Part shown: piece after piece, positions 16,034-26,272 of the stretch
How the letters are laid out: the number at the start of each line of letters is the position of its first letter
Numbering within the stretch: the stretch's first letter is position 1
NCBI RefSeq assembly: GCF_000737245.1
Contig: NZ_JPQU01000048.1
Location: 1 to 44,956, forward strand
Origin: Pseudomonas syringae
GTDB taxonomy: Bacteria > Pseudomonadota > Gammaproteobacteria > Pseudomonadales > Pseudomonadaceae
Length of the DNA: 44,956 nucleotides
Direction: 5' to 3'
Translations under genes and position numbers: made by a program
Notes under the pieces: model-generated
Told to the model about the DNA's origin: nothing
The model's input: only the letters and a program-made list of their open reading frames with translations
Database searches by the model: none

Positions 16034-16348
16034 TTTTCAGTTTCCATTATGTCTCATTGCTATTAGCACGCGTCTGGCTCAAGCCTTTGCGGCCTTTGTT
16101 ATACGGTTTTGATTAGTTCCTGTTAACTGAAAAACGTCCGACGGCTGGCGTCAAAATGGTGTCACATTCGCCGCAGGTCACATGCCGTATACACCTGGGC
16201 ATACCTACCGTTAGTCGGGTTGTTGGAGCTTTATTAGTGGCATTTCGCTAGCCGACTTCTGGTTTCTCAAATACCCGACTAGAGTGGATCCACTCGGATG
16301 AGGGGCCTAGCCTCCGCTGTTAGCGTCGAACTACATAAGAGAAGCAGC
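16034..16348. other. Divergent intergenic region, alginate lyase / c-di-GMP protein
   Basis: This is a 315-bp gap without a gene. It contains TAGTCGGGT (16212-16220) with its inverted copy ACCCGACTA (16273-16281), and immediately after it a perfect 14-bp palindrome GAGTGGATCCACTC (16282-16295). Both lie just upstream of the rightward gene and are candidate regulatory sites. Confidence 0.45.
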
Positions 16349-18478
16349 ATGGAATGCGCGCAACCCAAGCCTGGTGATGGCCGTTCGGTTCTATTGGTTG
16401 TAGATGACTATCCGGAAAATCTGGTGACGATGCGCGCCGTACTGCAAAGGCAGGACTGGTGCATTGTCACGGCCAGCTCAGGCATCGAGGCGCTGTCCGT
16501 GTTACTGGAGCGGGAAGTGGATCTGGTGTTGCTGGATGTGCAGATGCCGGGGATGGATGGCTTCGAAGTTGCCCGCCTCATGCGCGGCAGTCAGCGGACC
16601 CGGCTGACGCCGATTATTTTCCTGACCGCGAATGAACAGTCTCAGGACGCAGTGCATCGCGGCTACGCCAGCGGTGCCGTCGACTATCTGTTCAAACCCT
16701 TCGATCCCCACGTACTCAAGCCCAAGGTCCAAGCCCTGCTGGAGCAGCAGCAGAATCGCCGTACCCTGCAAAAGCTTTCCCATGAACTGGAGACCGCACG
16801 GGCCTTCAATGCTTCGGTGTTGGACAACATTGACGAAGGGATTCTGGTGGTCAATGAAGCCGGTCTGATCAACTTCGCCAACCCGGCCATTTGCCGCCTG
16901 CTGGGTGCCAGCGTCGACGAGCTGACGGGGACCAGCGTGATTGATTACCTGGCTGAGCCCCACGTGGTTGAATGGACTCAGTCCGGCTTCTACCGGCATT
17001 ACCGCAGCGCCGAAATCTATCGGCTGCATGATGCGGTTCTGCGTACCCGCGAAGGTTGCCAGGTACCGGTTGCGTTGTCCTGCGCGCCGCTGCCGGTGGA
17101 ACAGAAGTCGATGGTGTTCAGCATTCTCGACATGTCGGTGGTGCGCGATCTCTACCAGCAGCTAGAGCATCAGGCGGTGACAGACGCCCTCACCGGGCTG
17201 TTGAACAGGCGTGGCTTTTATCAGGCGGTCGAAGGCATGTTGTTGCGCAACGAACATGCCGGCAAGTTTCTGGTGGTGTTGTACCTGGATCTGGATGGTT
17301 TCAAACGGGTCAACGATTCCCTGGGCCATGACGCGGGGGACCAGGTTCTGCTCTGGGTGGCCCAGCAACTCAAGGACTGCATGCGCCCATACGATGTGCT
17401 GGCGCGCATGGGCGGGGACGAATTTACCGTAGTGATCGAGGGCCTGGATTTCCCGGAGCACGCCGCCAAAGTGGCAGAAAAACTCATCGAACGGGTTTCG
17501 GTGCGGCGCCAGGTGGACGGTGTGGACGTGACCCTCGGAGCCAGCATCGGAATTGCAACCTACCCCGATTGTGGCTCGAATCTGGACGGCCTGCTGCGCG
17601 CAGCGGATATCGCCATGTACGAAGCCAAGCGGGCAGGGCGACAGCAGTATCGCTTCTACGATCAGGATATGAACGGCCGTGCCCGCTCACGCCTGATGCT
17701 GGAAAACAGCGTGCGGACCGCCATCGACGGCCAGGATTTTTCCATGGTCTATCAGCCGCAAGTGTTCATCGCAGACGGTCGCTTGCGCGGTTTCGAGGCG
17801 CTGCTGCGTTGGCAGCATCCGAGCGCCGGGGACGTGCCACCAGGATTGTTCATTCCTCTGCTTGAAGAAACCCGACTGATCAACAAGCTGGGCAGCTGGA
17901 TTTTCGAGCAGGGCGCCGAGCAGCGTAGCCGCTGGGATGAGGTATTTGGCGCCGGTCTGGTGCTGAGCGTCAGCGTCAGTCCGACTCAGTTCAGCATGCC
18001 TAACCTCGCTGCGGAAATCCGTCGCGCCATGCAGCGCTTCAATCTCAAACCAGGCCAGTTGGAAGTCGAGATCACCGAAGCCTCGTTGGTGCATAACCTG
18101 GTGCACAGTCGAAACCAGATTCGTCATTTGCATGACATTGGGGTGAGCGTCGCGCTGGACGATTTCGGCGTGGGCGAATGTTCGCTTACGCACCTGCGCA
18201 ACCTTGATATCGACACCTTGAAGATCGACCGCCATTTCATCGCCGGCATGCTTGCCTCCCAGCGGGATAAGGCGGTGGCGCGCAGCATCATCGATTTGTG
18301 CCGCAACCTGAATGTGTTGGTGATTGCCGAGGGTGTGGAGACCATCGAGCAGTATCAATGGCTGGCCGACAACGGTTGTCAGTTGATTCAGGGCTTTTTG
18401 GTGTCACGACCCGTGGTTGCCGAAGAGGCGTTGGCATTCCCGTCGACTTTTGACTGGCAGGCCATAAAGTCCGAATGA
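16349..18478 (+). CDS. Response regulator with REC-PAS-GGDEF-EAL domains (c-di-GMP turnover)
   Basis: A 709-residue protein from ATG 16349, which has a GAGAAG ribosome site. The frame is open to ATG 16298 without a clear site. REC domain (~12-130): phospho-acceptor Asp63 in LLDVQMPGMDG and the conserved Lys in FKPFDPH. PAS domain: ~150-260. Diguanylate cyclase: intact GGDEF at 355-359 with an RxxD inhibitory site (RPYD 346-349) exactly five residues before it. Phosphodiesterase: EAL at 483-485, VEITEASL, DDFG (Asp604-Asp605) and VIAEGVE, so both catalytic halves look intact. Net activity cannot be predicted. No partner kinase lies nearby. Divergence from an alginate lyase hints at exopolysaccharide or biofilm control, which is inference. 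Confidence 0.92.
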   Translation: MECAQPKPGDGRSVLLVVDDYPENLVTMRAVLQRQDWCIVTASSGIEALSVLLEREVDLVLLDVQMPGMDGFEVARLMRGSQRTRLTPIIFLTANEQSQDAVHRGYASGAVDYLFKPFDPHVLKPKVQALLEQQQNRRTLQKLSHELETARAFNASVLDNIDEGILVVNEAGLINFANPAICRLLGASVDELTGTSVIDYLAEPHVVEWTQSGFYRHYRSAEIYRLHDAVLRTREGCQVPVALSCAPLPVEQKSMVFSILDMSVVRDLYQQLEHQAVTDALTGLLNRRGFYQAVEGMLLRNEHAGKFLVVLYLDLDGFKRVNDSLGHDAGDQVLLWVAQQLKDCMRPYDVLARMGGDEFTVVIEGLDFPEHAAKVAEKLIERVSVRRQVDGVDVTLGASIGIATYPDCGSNLDGLLRAADIAMYEAKRAGRQQYRFYDQDMNGRARSRLMLENSVRTAIDGQDFSMVYQPQVFIADGRLRGFEALLRWQHPSAGDVPPGLFIPLLEETRLINKLGSWIFEQGAEQRSRWDEVFGAGLVLSVSVSPTQFSMPNLAAEIRRAMQRFNLKPGQLEVEITEASLVHNLVHSRNQIRHLHDIGVSVALDDFGVGECSLTHLRNLDIDTLKIDRHFIAGMLASQRDKAVARSIIDLCRNLNVLVIAEGVETIEQYQWLADNGCQLIQGFLVSRPVVAEEALAFPSTFDWQAIKSE

Positions 18479-18518
18479 GTTCTGTACACTGGCGGCTTTG
18501 AACTTAGTGTCACGGCTC

Positions 18519-19013
18519 ATGCTCGCTCCTCTCAAATACCTTCAGGCTTACCCGCCGGCGCTTCAGGATCAGGTGCGGCAGCTGATCGCCCAGAACAAAC
18601 TGGGTGACTACCTGCAGCAGCGTTATCCCGACCGCCATGCCGTGCAAAGTGACAAAGCGCTGTACGCCTATGCACTGGCCCTCAAGCAGGAACACCTGCG
18701 CAATGCGCCGAGCATCGATAAGGTGCTGTTCGACAATCGCCTGGACCTGACCCATCGCGCGTTAGGCCTGCACACGACGATTTCCCGGGTACAGGGCGGC
18801 AAGCTCAAGGCCAAGAAGGAAATCCGCGTGGCCTCCCTGTTCAAGGAAGCGCCGCCGCAATTTCTGGAAATGATCGTCGTCCACGAGCTGGCGCATTTCA
18901 AGGAGTCGGACCACAACAAGGCGTTCTACAAGCTGTGCGAGCACATGCAGCCGGGGTATCACCAGATAGAGTTTGATCTACGGATTTATCTGACCTGGCG
19001 GGATATGCAATAA
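18519..19013 (+). CDS. YgjP-like M48-type metallopeptidase
   Basis: A 164-residue protein of the YgjP/DUF45 family from ATG 18519. An upstream in-frame TTG at 18498 is also possible. The zinc-site motif is HELAHFKESDHNKAF, with the third ligand His following the HExxH helix as in this family. The stretch GKLKAKKEIRVASLFKEAPPQFLEMIVV before it is typical of pseudomonad homologues. No signal peptide is seen, so it is probably cytosolic. The gene starts 40 bp after the c-di-GMP protein and may be co-transcribed with it. Substrate unknown. Confidence 0.85.
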   Translation: MLAPLKYLQAYPPALQDQVRQLIAQNKLGDYLQQRYPDRHAVQSDKALYAYALALKQEHLRNAPSIDKVLFDNRLDLTHRALGLHTTISRVQGGKLKAKKEIRVASLFKEAPPQFLEMIVVHELAHFKESDHNKAFYKLCEHMQPGYHQIEFDLRIYLTWRDMQ

Positions 19014-19036
19014 CACACAGGCTTGGCGTACCCCTT

Positions 19037-19151
19037 GTGGGAGCGGTGCTTGGTCTGGGCGGCATTCCGACGATAAGAGCACCGCAATTCTAACCTGACT
19101 CGCGTCCAGCCTTATCGTCGGAATGCCGCCCAGACCAAGCACCGCTCCCAC
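19037..19151. repeat. REPIN, class C variant with 41-bp perfect arms
   Basis: The arms at 19037-19077 and 19111-19151 are perfect reverse complements over 41 bp. The outer GTGGGAGCGGTGCTT is class C, but the usual GCCCGC is replaced in both arms by GGTCTGGGCGGCATTCCGAC. The 33-bp spacer is the class C spacer in inverted orientation. Confidence 0.9.
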
Positions 19152-19185
19152 AGGTCCAGTTCATGCCGCTCAATCAAGGATCACC

Positions 19186-19482
19186 ATGGACATCAGCAAA
19201 ACCAAAACCAGCTTCTACCGCCGCCTGTACGTGGCGTATCTGATCGATAGCGAACTTGCCAGTAATGTTCCTGCGCTGGTAGAAGCCACCGGCATGCCAC
19301 GGCGCACGGCGCAGGACACCATTGCTGCGCTGGCAGATCTGGATATTCAGTGCGAATTCGAACAGCTCGATGGCGGCCGTAATCACGCCGGGCATTATCG
19401 GATTCGTGACTGGGGCGCGATCGACAAAAGCTGGATTGCGGCCCACCTGGGGCAAATCAAAACGGTGCTGAATTATCCCTGA
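19186..19482 (+). CDS. Small winged helix-turn-helix protein
   Basis: A 98-residue basic protein. ATG 19186 is chosen because AAGGA lies 5 nt upstream and the longer frame would run back into the REPIN. Residues ~10-75 read as a winged helix: LYVAYLIDSELASNVPALVEATGMPRRTAQDTIAAL (recognition helix around MPRRTAQD), then a wing with GGRNHAGHYRIRDWG. It is probably a DNA-binding regulator of unknown target. It is conserved in pseudomonads as far as I recall and is convergent with elaA. Confidence 0.8.
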   Translation: MDISKTKTSFYRRLYVAYLIDSELASNVPALVEATGMPRRTAQDTIAALADLDIQCEFEQLDGGRNHAGHYRIRDWGAIDKSWIAAHLGQIKTVLNYP

Positions 19483-19497
19483 GCGCAGTCAGTTGCT

Positions 19498-19956
19498 TCA
19501 TTCAAGGTCGCGGCGCATGCCGATGTGAGGAATTTCATCCTCCAGATAAACCTCACCCACCGGTTCGAAGCCATAGCGCGCGTAGTAACGCTGCAAGTGC
19601 GCCTGGGCTGACAGATAAATGGGTTGGTCGGGCCAGGTTTTTTCTGCGTTTTCCAGCGCCTGTTCCATCAGCTCGTGACCGATGCCACGGCTGCGGATGG
19701 ACGGTGCGGTCACCACGCGGCCAATGGTCACGTCGCCGCCTTGCTGGATCGGGTCGAGCAGGCGCAGATAAGCGACCAGACGGTCTTCCTGCCAGGCCAT
19801 CAGATGGCAGGTGTCGCCCATCAAATCCAGCCCATCGACATCCAGATACACACACTGCTGCTCGACCACGAACACTTCAGCACGCAATTTCAGGATGGCG
19901 TAGAGCTGTTCCTTGCTCAGGTCGGTATGGTGTTTGCAGATCCAGTTGATTGACAT
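19498..19956 (-). CDS. elaA: ElaA-family GNAT N-acetyltransferase
   Basis: 152 residues from ATG 19956 (MSINWICKHHTDLSKEQLY). The frame is open to 20016, but the extra 20 residues do not fit the family. It shows the ElaA hallmarks LRAEVFVVEQQCVYLDVDGLD and the acetyl-CoA loop RVVTAPSIRSRGIGHELM, with a C-terminal RYYARYGFEPVGEVYLEDEIPHIGM. It should be a cytoplasmic acetyltransferase; the substrate is not established. Confidence 0.92.
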   Translation of the reverse strand: MSINWICKHHTDLSKEQLYAILKLRAEVFVVEQQCVYLDVDGLDLMGDTCHLMAWQEDRLVAYLRLLDPIQQGGDVTIGRVVTAPSIRSRGIGHELMEQALENAEKTWPDQPIYLSAQAHLQRYYARYGFEPVGEVYLEDEIPHIGMRRDLE

Positions 19957-20214
19957 GTCGCTGACTCGCAGAGGAAATCTGGAGGGAATACTAAACGCAT
20001 CCTGGCAGATACCCAATAAAACCCTGAGATGAATTCACTGCTGGCGGGTCAAGAAACAGTAAGTAGATTGCTAAATGGATTTTTTGCTGCACCAGCGCAC
20101 AAACGCAACCTTCGTATGAGTTGTGAAAACCGTGGAATGCAGCTTCAATAAAGGCGACATGCCAGTATCTTTGGCGTGTACTAATCGGGTTATACCCGTC
20201 TCAGGAACATGAGC

Positions 20215-20952
20215 ATGCCGTGTTTGCTTCGAGCCTTGGGTTTGCTGGGAATGCTGCTGACGGCTCATGCCGCTGCTGCAGATAAACTTCGTTTGGTTGC
20301 CGATGCCTGGGCGCCGTTCACCGACGCTTCGCTGCTTAATAACGGCCTGGCGACCGATCTGGTGAGCACGGCGCTCGCTCGTGCCGGCTACACCTCTGAA
20401 TACCATCAGGTCCCGTGGGCCCGAGCCATGCACGGTTTGGGGGAAGGCCATTACGACGTGCTGATCAATGCCTGGTACAGCGACGACCGAACGCGACTGG
20501 GTGAGTTCTCGGCGGAGTATCTGGTCAATCGCGTGCGCATCGTGAAACGCAGCCGGTCCAGCGTCGAGTTTCGCGATCTCAGCCAGCTCTACACACGGCC
20601 CATTGCGGTGGTGCGCGGCTACTCCTATTCCCCGGAGTTTGATAACGACCCGTTGCTGGAAAAGGTACCGGTCTCCAGCTTCATCATGGCTGCGCGCATG
20701 GTGGCTGCCGGACGAGTGGATCTGGCGGTGGAAGATGAGTTCGTCGCGCGTTACTACCTGGCTCGGGAGCCGAAGAATATCCGCGAGAATCTAGCGTTCC
20801 TGCCCAAATCACTGACCGAAAACAGCCTGCATATTCTGGTCAGTCTGAAAAACCCGCGTCATCACCAAATCGTCGCCGACTTCGACCGGGAGATAGCCGC
20901 CATGAAAGCTGACGGCACCTATGACGCGACGTTCAAACGGCATGGTCTGTAA
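20215..20952 (+). CDS. Periplasmic solute-binding protein of the SBP_bac_3 type
   Basis: 245 residues from ATG 20215 (AGGA 8 nt upstream; ATG 20209 is too close to the site). Residues ~1-22 are a Sec signal ending AHAAA-ADK. The mature part has the pattern of family 3 solute-binding proteins (LVADAWAPFTD, GLATDLVSTALARAGY, GEGHYDVLINAWYSDDR, MVAAGRVDLAVEDE). No transporter genes are adjacent, so it may be an orphan binding protein or a sensor-like protein. The ligand is unknown. Its last 20 bp overlap the 3' end of convergent yccS. Confidence 0.85.
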   Translation: MPCLLRALGLLGMLLTAHAAAADKLRLVADAWAPFTDASLLNNGLATDLVSTALARAGYTSEYHQVPWARAMHGLGEGHYDVLINAWYSDDRTRLGEFSAEYLVNRVRIVKRSRSSVEFRDLSQLYTRPIAVVRGYSYSPEFDNDPLLEKVPVSSFIMAARMVAAGRVDLAVEDEFVARYYLAREPKNIRENLAFLPKSLTENSLHILVSLKNPRHHQIVADFDREIAAMKADGTYDATFKRHGL

Positions 20953-23131
20953 CCGGCGTCGGTGCTTTGATCAAGTGCGCGGCGAGGGTTCTTAACGGAC
21001 CCAGTTGACGACAGATCAGCGCCAATTGCGTCTGCACCAGCCTCTGGCTCTCATCCAGATCGTCGGGCATCAGCTCAAGGTCGGAGGCCAGGGTTTCTTC
21101 AGTATCGCTGTGGATGGCCACCGGTTGCTTTTCGGCCAGGCTCTGGGCGATCTCGTCGATACTTGCCGCCAGCGTCGCGCCGACGCCTTCGATCAGGTGT
21201 TCGCGAACCTCCGAAGGCAACTGGGTTTCCCGATGCGCGCCGAGTCCTGACAGGTAGCTGAGCAAGGTGTGTGACAGCACCAGAAATCTGAACCCCACAT
21301 CCGCCTCTTTGCGAAAGTGCCCCGGCTCCATGAGCATATTCGCCAGGGTAGTGGACAGTGCCGCATCGGCGTTATGCGCGTTGCGTCGGGCGAGGCGATA
21401 AGCGAGGTCGTCGCTTTTGCCCTTGGCGTATTGCTGCATGATCTGGCGCAGATAGATGCTGTTGCAGGTAAGCGTATTGGCCAGCACCTTGTTCAAGCGT
21501 CGGCCCTGCCAGTCCGGCAGGAACAGGAACACCGCCAGGCCTGCGATAAGACTGCCCAGCAAGGTATCGAACAGGCGCGGCAGGAACAGCCCATAACCGT
21601 CGCCGACCTGATTGAAGCAGAACAGCACCATGATGGTGATGGCCGCCGTCGACAGGGTGTAGCGGGTGGTGCGGTTGACGAAGAACACCACCCCCGCCAA
21701 CACCGCGCACATCGATTGCAGGATGGGGCTGGTAACCAGATCGAACAGCGCCCAGCCGATGGTCAGGCCAATGGCAGTGCCGATGATCCGCTGGCCCAGT
21801 TTGCGCCGGGTCGCGCCATAGCTCGGCTGACAGACGAAAACGGTGGTGAGGATGATCCAGTAGCCCTGCGACGGGTGAATCAAGTGGACCATCGCGTAGC
21901 CAACCATCAACGCCAGTGGCAGTCGGAGGGCGTGGCGAAACAGCAGCGACGTCGGCGTCATCTGCAGGCGCAGGCGAGTCCAGGCGTCCTTGAGGGTGCG
22001 TGGGGAGCGGTCCAGCAGCGAGCTGTCGGTGGCGTCGGCCACTGCGTCCGGGTTGCTTGCGTCGCTGAGCAGGCGGTCAAGGGTCTCAAGGTTGTTCGCC
22101 AAGGCACGCAACGAACGCAACAGCCCGCGCCATGCTGGATTGCTCTGGATGCGCAAGTGCTCCAGCGACGCGCGCAGGTCTTCCATGGCGAAGGCGAAGC
22201 TGTCGTTGTAGACGAAGGGCTGGCGCAGTTGGATCGATTCCGACAGGGCTATGCAGGCTGAACCTTGTTGGCGCAGCAGACGCTGGCAGCGGAACAGCAC
22301 ATCGCTATGAAAAAACGCTTCGGCCAGGGAGTTGTAAGGGTAATGCGAGGAACTGGCGCGCTCGTGGATGTCCTGGGCGATGAAGTACAACTTCAGGTAA
22401 CGGCTGACTTTCGAGCCGGGGCGACCGCTGCCGACCCGGTGCAGAATGATTTCCTTGGTGGCGTTCAGGGCTGCAACGACCCGGCCATTCTGCTGCGCCA
22501 ACTCCAGACGCCGGGCTTCCACATCCAGCTGACGGATCGGCTCGAACAGGCTGGATTTCAGCTTCAGGTACTGGCCCAGTTCACGAAACAGCCGTGCCAG
22601 CGCCTGTTGCACTGGCTGGTTGGAAAACAGCATCTGCCACAGCACTGACAACAAACCGTACCAGGCGGCACCCGCCACCAGCAGCATCGGTTCATGCCAG
22701 AAGTCCAGCACCTGGCCGCCACGCTGATCGACGCCGATCATGGTGTAGACCGAGAGAATCAGCGTGCCATACGCAATGGCGCTGTAGCGTTCGCCCAGCG
22801 CACCAAGCATCGTCAGCGCGAAGCTGGCGACGGCCAGGGAGATGGCGAAAATCCATGGATAGGGAAACAGCAGCTCAACCGCCAGTGCTGCAATGCTGAA
22901 ACACACCAGCGTTACCGCCAGTGCATTCAGACGGCCTTGCCAGCTATCGTCGGTCTCTGCCAGTGCGCAGGCGATAATCCCCAGAAACAGCGGGATCAGC
23001 AGGCCCATTTCATTCTGATACCAGCACAGCGCCATGCTGCCGGTCAGGGCAATGAATACCCGAACGCTGTAACTGAATTTATCCAGCGCCCACAGACGGC
23101 GGAAAGTATGACGAAGAGATTTCGAGGCCAT
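20933..23131 (-). CDS. yccS: YccS/FUSC-family inner membrane protein
   Basis: A 732-residue protein of the YccS type with two blocks of membrane spans (~20-150 and ~395-520), each followed by a helical cytoplasmic region. Typical segments are YQNEMGLLIPLFLGIIACALAE in the first block and HPSQGYWIILTTVFVCQPSYGATRRKLGQRIIGT in the second, the FUSC/aromatic-acid-exporter signature. Function in the family is poorly defined; efflux is likely. It overlaps the convergent binding-protein gene by 20 bp. Confidence 0.92.
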   Translation of the reverse strand: MASKSLRHTFRRLWALDKFSYSVRVFIALTGSMALCWYQNEMGLLIPLFLGIIACALAETDDSWQGRLNALAVTLVCFSIAALAVELLFPYPWIFAISLAVASFALTMLGALGERYSAIAYGTLILSVYTMIGVDQRGGQVLDFWHEPMLLVAGAAWYGLLSVLWQMLFSNQPVQQALARLFRELGQYLKLKSSLFEPIRQLDVEARRLELAQQNGRVVAALNATKEIILHRVGSGRPGSKVSRYLKLYFIAQDIHERASSSHYPYNSLAEAFFHSDVLFRCQRLLRQQGSACIALSESIQLRQPFVYNDSFAFAMEDLRASLEHLRIQSNPAWRGLLRSLRALANNLETLDRLLSDASNPDAVADATDSSLLDRSPRTLKDAWTRLRLQMTPTSLLFRHALRLPLALMVGYAMVHLIHPSQGYWIILTTVFVCQPSYGATRRKLGQRIIGTAIGLTIGWALFDLVTSPILQSMCAVLAGVVFFVNRTTRYTLSTAAITIMVLFCFNQVGDGYGLFLPRLFDTLLGSLIAGLAVFLFLPDWQGRRLNKVLANTLTCNSIYLRQIMQQYAKGKSDDLAYRLARRNAHNADAALSTTLANMLMEPGHFRKEADVGFRFLVLSHTLLSYLSGLGAHRETQLPSEVREHLIEGVGATLAASIDEIAQSLAEKQPVAIHSDTEETLASDLELMPDDLDESQRLVQTQLALICRQLGPLRTLAAHLIKAPTPVTDHAV

Positions 23132-23245
23132 AGAGGGGCTGTTTCACGGTTGATCAAGGCTGAGTGGATATGTACAGGCATGAGCCGGGTCTGTACATCG
23201 GCTGGGTGAAATTTATTGTGTCGCAAGAGCGATCGAGATCTAAAC

Positions 23246-23336
23246 CTGTGGGAGCGGTGCTTGCCCGCGATATGGCTAGACGCGGTTCACTTTAAAGTTG
23301 CGGTGTCCTTATCGCGGGCAAGCACCGCTCCCACAG
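23246..23336. repeat. REPIN, class C (AGCGGTGCTTGCCCGCGAT core)
   Basis: Inverted arms with a class C spacer (GGCTAGACGCGGTTCAC), between yccS and the flavoprotein gene. Confidence 0.9.
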
Positions 23337-23357
23337 AAGAAAATTGTGTTCAGCTCA

Positions 23358-24536
23358 TCAAACAAACTGCGCAGCCGCATACCCCGACGCCCACGCCCAC
23401 TGGAAGTTGAAGCCGCCCAGGTGGCCGCTGACGTCCAGCACTTCACCGACAAAATACAGCCCCGGTGATTTCAGCGATTCCATGGTCTTGGACGACACTT
23501 CGCGGGTATCGATGCCGCCCAGCGTCACTTCGGCGGTGCGATAGCCTTCGGTGCCTGCTGGGACAACCTGCCACGACGCAAGTTTTGCGGCGATATCAGC
23601 CAGCTCGGCATGGGTGTATTGCTTCATTGGTTTGGACACGAACCACTGCTCGGCGATCAGGTTGGCCATCTTCTTGGTGAAGATTTCTCCCAGCAAGGTT
23701 TTCAATTCGCTGTTCGGCCGGTCGGCTTGTTGCTCAGTGAGCCAGCTGGCGACGTCATGATCGGGTAGCAAGTTGATCTCCACCGCATCGCCAGGATGCC
23801 AGAACGAAGAAATCTGCAGGATCGCCGGACCGCTGAGGCCCCGGTGAGTAAACAGGATGTTCTCGCGGAAACTCGTGTCATTGCAGCTGACCAGGCAATC
23901 CACTGAGGTGCCAGACAGCTCGGTGCACAATTCCTTGAGCTGATCGGTGATGGTGAACGGCACCAACCCGGCCCGGGTCGGCAGCAGCGTATGGCCGAAT
24001 TGTTTGCCGACTTGATAACCAAAACCGGTCGCGCCCAGGGTCGGGATCGACAACCCGCCGGTGGCGATCACCAGCGATGCACAGCTGATGTTGCCCAGGG
24101 TCGTCGCCAGCATATAGCCGGTTTCGGTTTTCTCGATCTGCTGCACGGAGGTGTCCATGTGCAGGCTGGCACCGGCTTGCTTGCACTCGTCCAGAAGCAT
24201 TTCGAGGATGTCGCTGGATTTGTTATCGCAGAACAGCTGGCCGAGTTTTTTCTCGTGGTACGGCACGCCGTGCTTGCCGACCATGGCGATGAAATCCCAC
24301 TGGGTGTAGCGCGCCAGAGCCGATTTACAGAAGTGCGGGTTCTGCGACAGGAAATTACTCGGCTCGGTGTACATGTTGGTGAAATTGCAGCGTCCGCCAC
24401 CGGACATGAGGATCTTCTTGCCGGGTTTGTTGGCGTGATCGATCAACATCACTTTGCGCCCCCGAGCAGCGGCGGTCAGCGCGCACATCAAACCTGCGGC
24501 GCCAGCGCCAATGATCACAACGTCAGTAACGGGCAA
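23358..24536 (-). CDS. YhiN/HI0933-family flavoprotein (NAD(P)/FAD-dependent oxidoreductase)
   Basis: A 392-residue FAD protein. The N-terminal Rossmann motif is VVIIGAGAAGLMCALTAAARG, followed by the family signature GKKILMSGGGRCNFTN. LVIATGGLSIPTLGATGFGYQ and the C-terminal GLYFVGEVLDVSGHLGGFNFQWAWASGYAA complete the fold. The reaction is not established for this branch. REPINs lie on both sides, so the gene is probably monocistronic. Confidence 0.93.
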   Translation of the reverse strand: MPVTDVVIIGAGAAGLMCALTAAARGRKVMLIDHANKPGKKILMSGGGRCNFTNMYTEPSNFLSQNPHFCKSALARYTQWDFIAMVGKHGVPYHEKKLGQLFCDNKSSDILEMLLDECKQAGASLHMDTSVQQIEKTETGYMLATTLGNISCASLVIATGGLSIPTLGATGFGYQVGKQFGHTLLPTRAGLVPFTITDQLKELCTELSGTSVDCLVSCNDTSFRENILFTHRGLSGPAILQISSFWHPGDAVEINLLPDHDVASWLTEQQADRPNSELKTLLGEIFTKKMANLIAEQWFVSKPMKQYTHAELADIAAKLASWQVVPAGTEGYRTAEVTLGGIDTREVSSKTMESLKSPGLYFVGEVLDVSGHLGGFNFQWAWASGYAAAQFV

Positions 24537-24569
24537 AGCGATTTCCTCGGGAGAGTTTAAGCACGGCCC

Positions 24570-24660
24570 CTGTGGGAGCGGTGCTTGCCCGCGATAAGGC
24601 TGGACGCGGTTCGCGTTAGAATCGCGTTGCTCTTATCGCGGGCAAGCACCGCTCCCACAG
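24570..24660. repeat. REPIN, class C
   Basis: Inverted class C arms around the spacer GGCTGGACGCGGTTCGCG, between dbpA and the flavoprotein gene. Confidence 0.9.
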
Positions 24661-24682
24661 GTCCTGCGCTGGGTTTGCGACC

Positions 24683-26062
<1,380 letters not shown>

Positions 26063-26168
26063 GACAGTGGACCTGCAAAACAAAATGTCGCGCAGTGTAT
26101 CAGGTCACGAGGCCATCAGGCTCGCTCCCGCTGGGTGGTGATTACCTGACTCCTGGATAGGATCCCCA

Positions 26169-26258
26169 GTGGGAGCAAGCTTGCTTGCGAAGAAAATTTT
26201 TCAGGCGCTACAAAGTCATTGGATGGATTGGCCCCTTCGCGAGCAAGCTCGCTCCCAC
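26169..26258. repeat. REPIN, class D (GAGCTTGCTCGCGAAG core)
   Basis: The left arm reads GAGCAAGCTTGCTTGCGAAG and the right arm CTTCGCGAGCAAGCTCGCTC, between dbpA and mdtD. The left arm has drifted by two changes. Confidence 0.85.
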
Positions 26259-26272
26259 AGGGGATCACAGGG

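Noticed and set aside
19037..19151. Long perfect inverted repeat considered as an IS end pair or CRISPR-like unit
   Set aside because: The outer sequence and spacer are those of class C REPINs; there is no repeat array or transposase.
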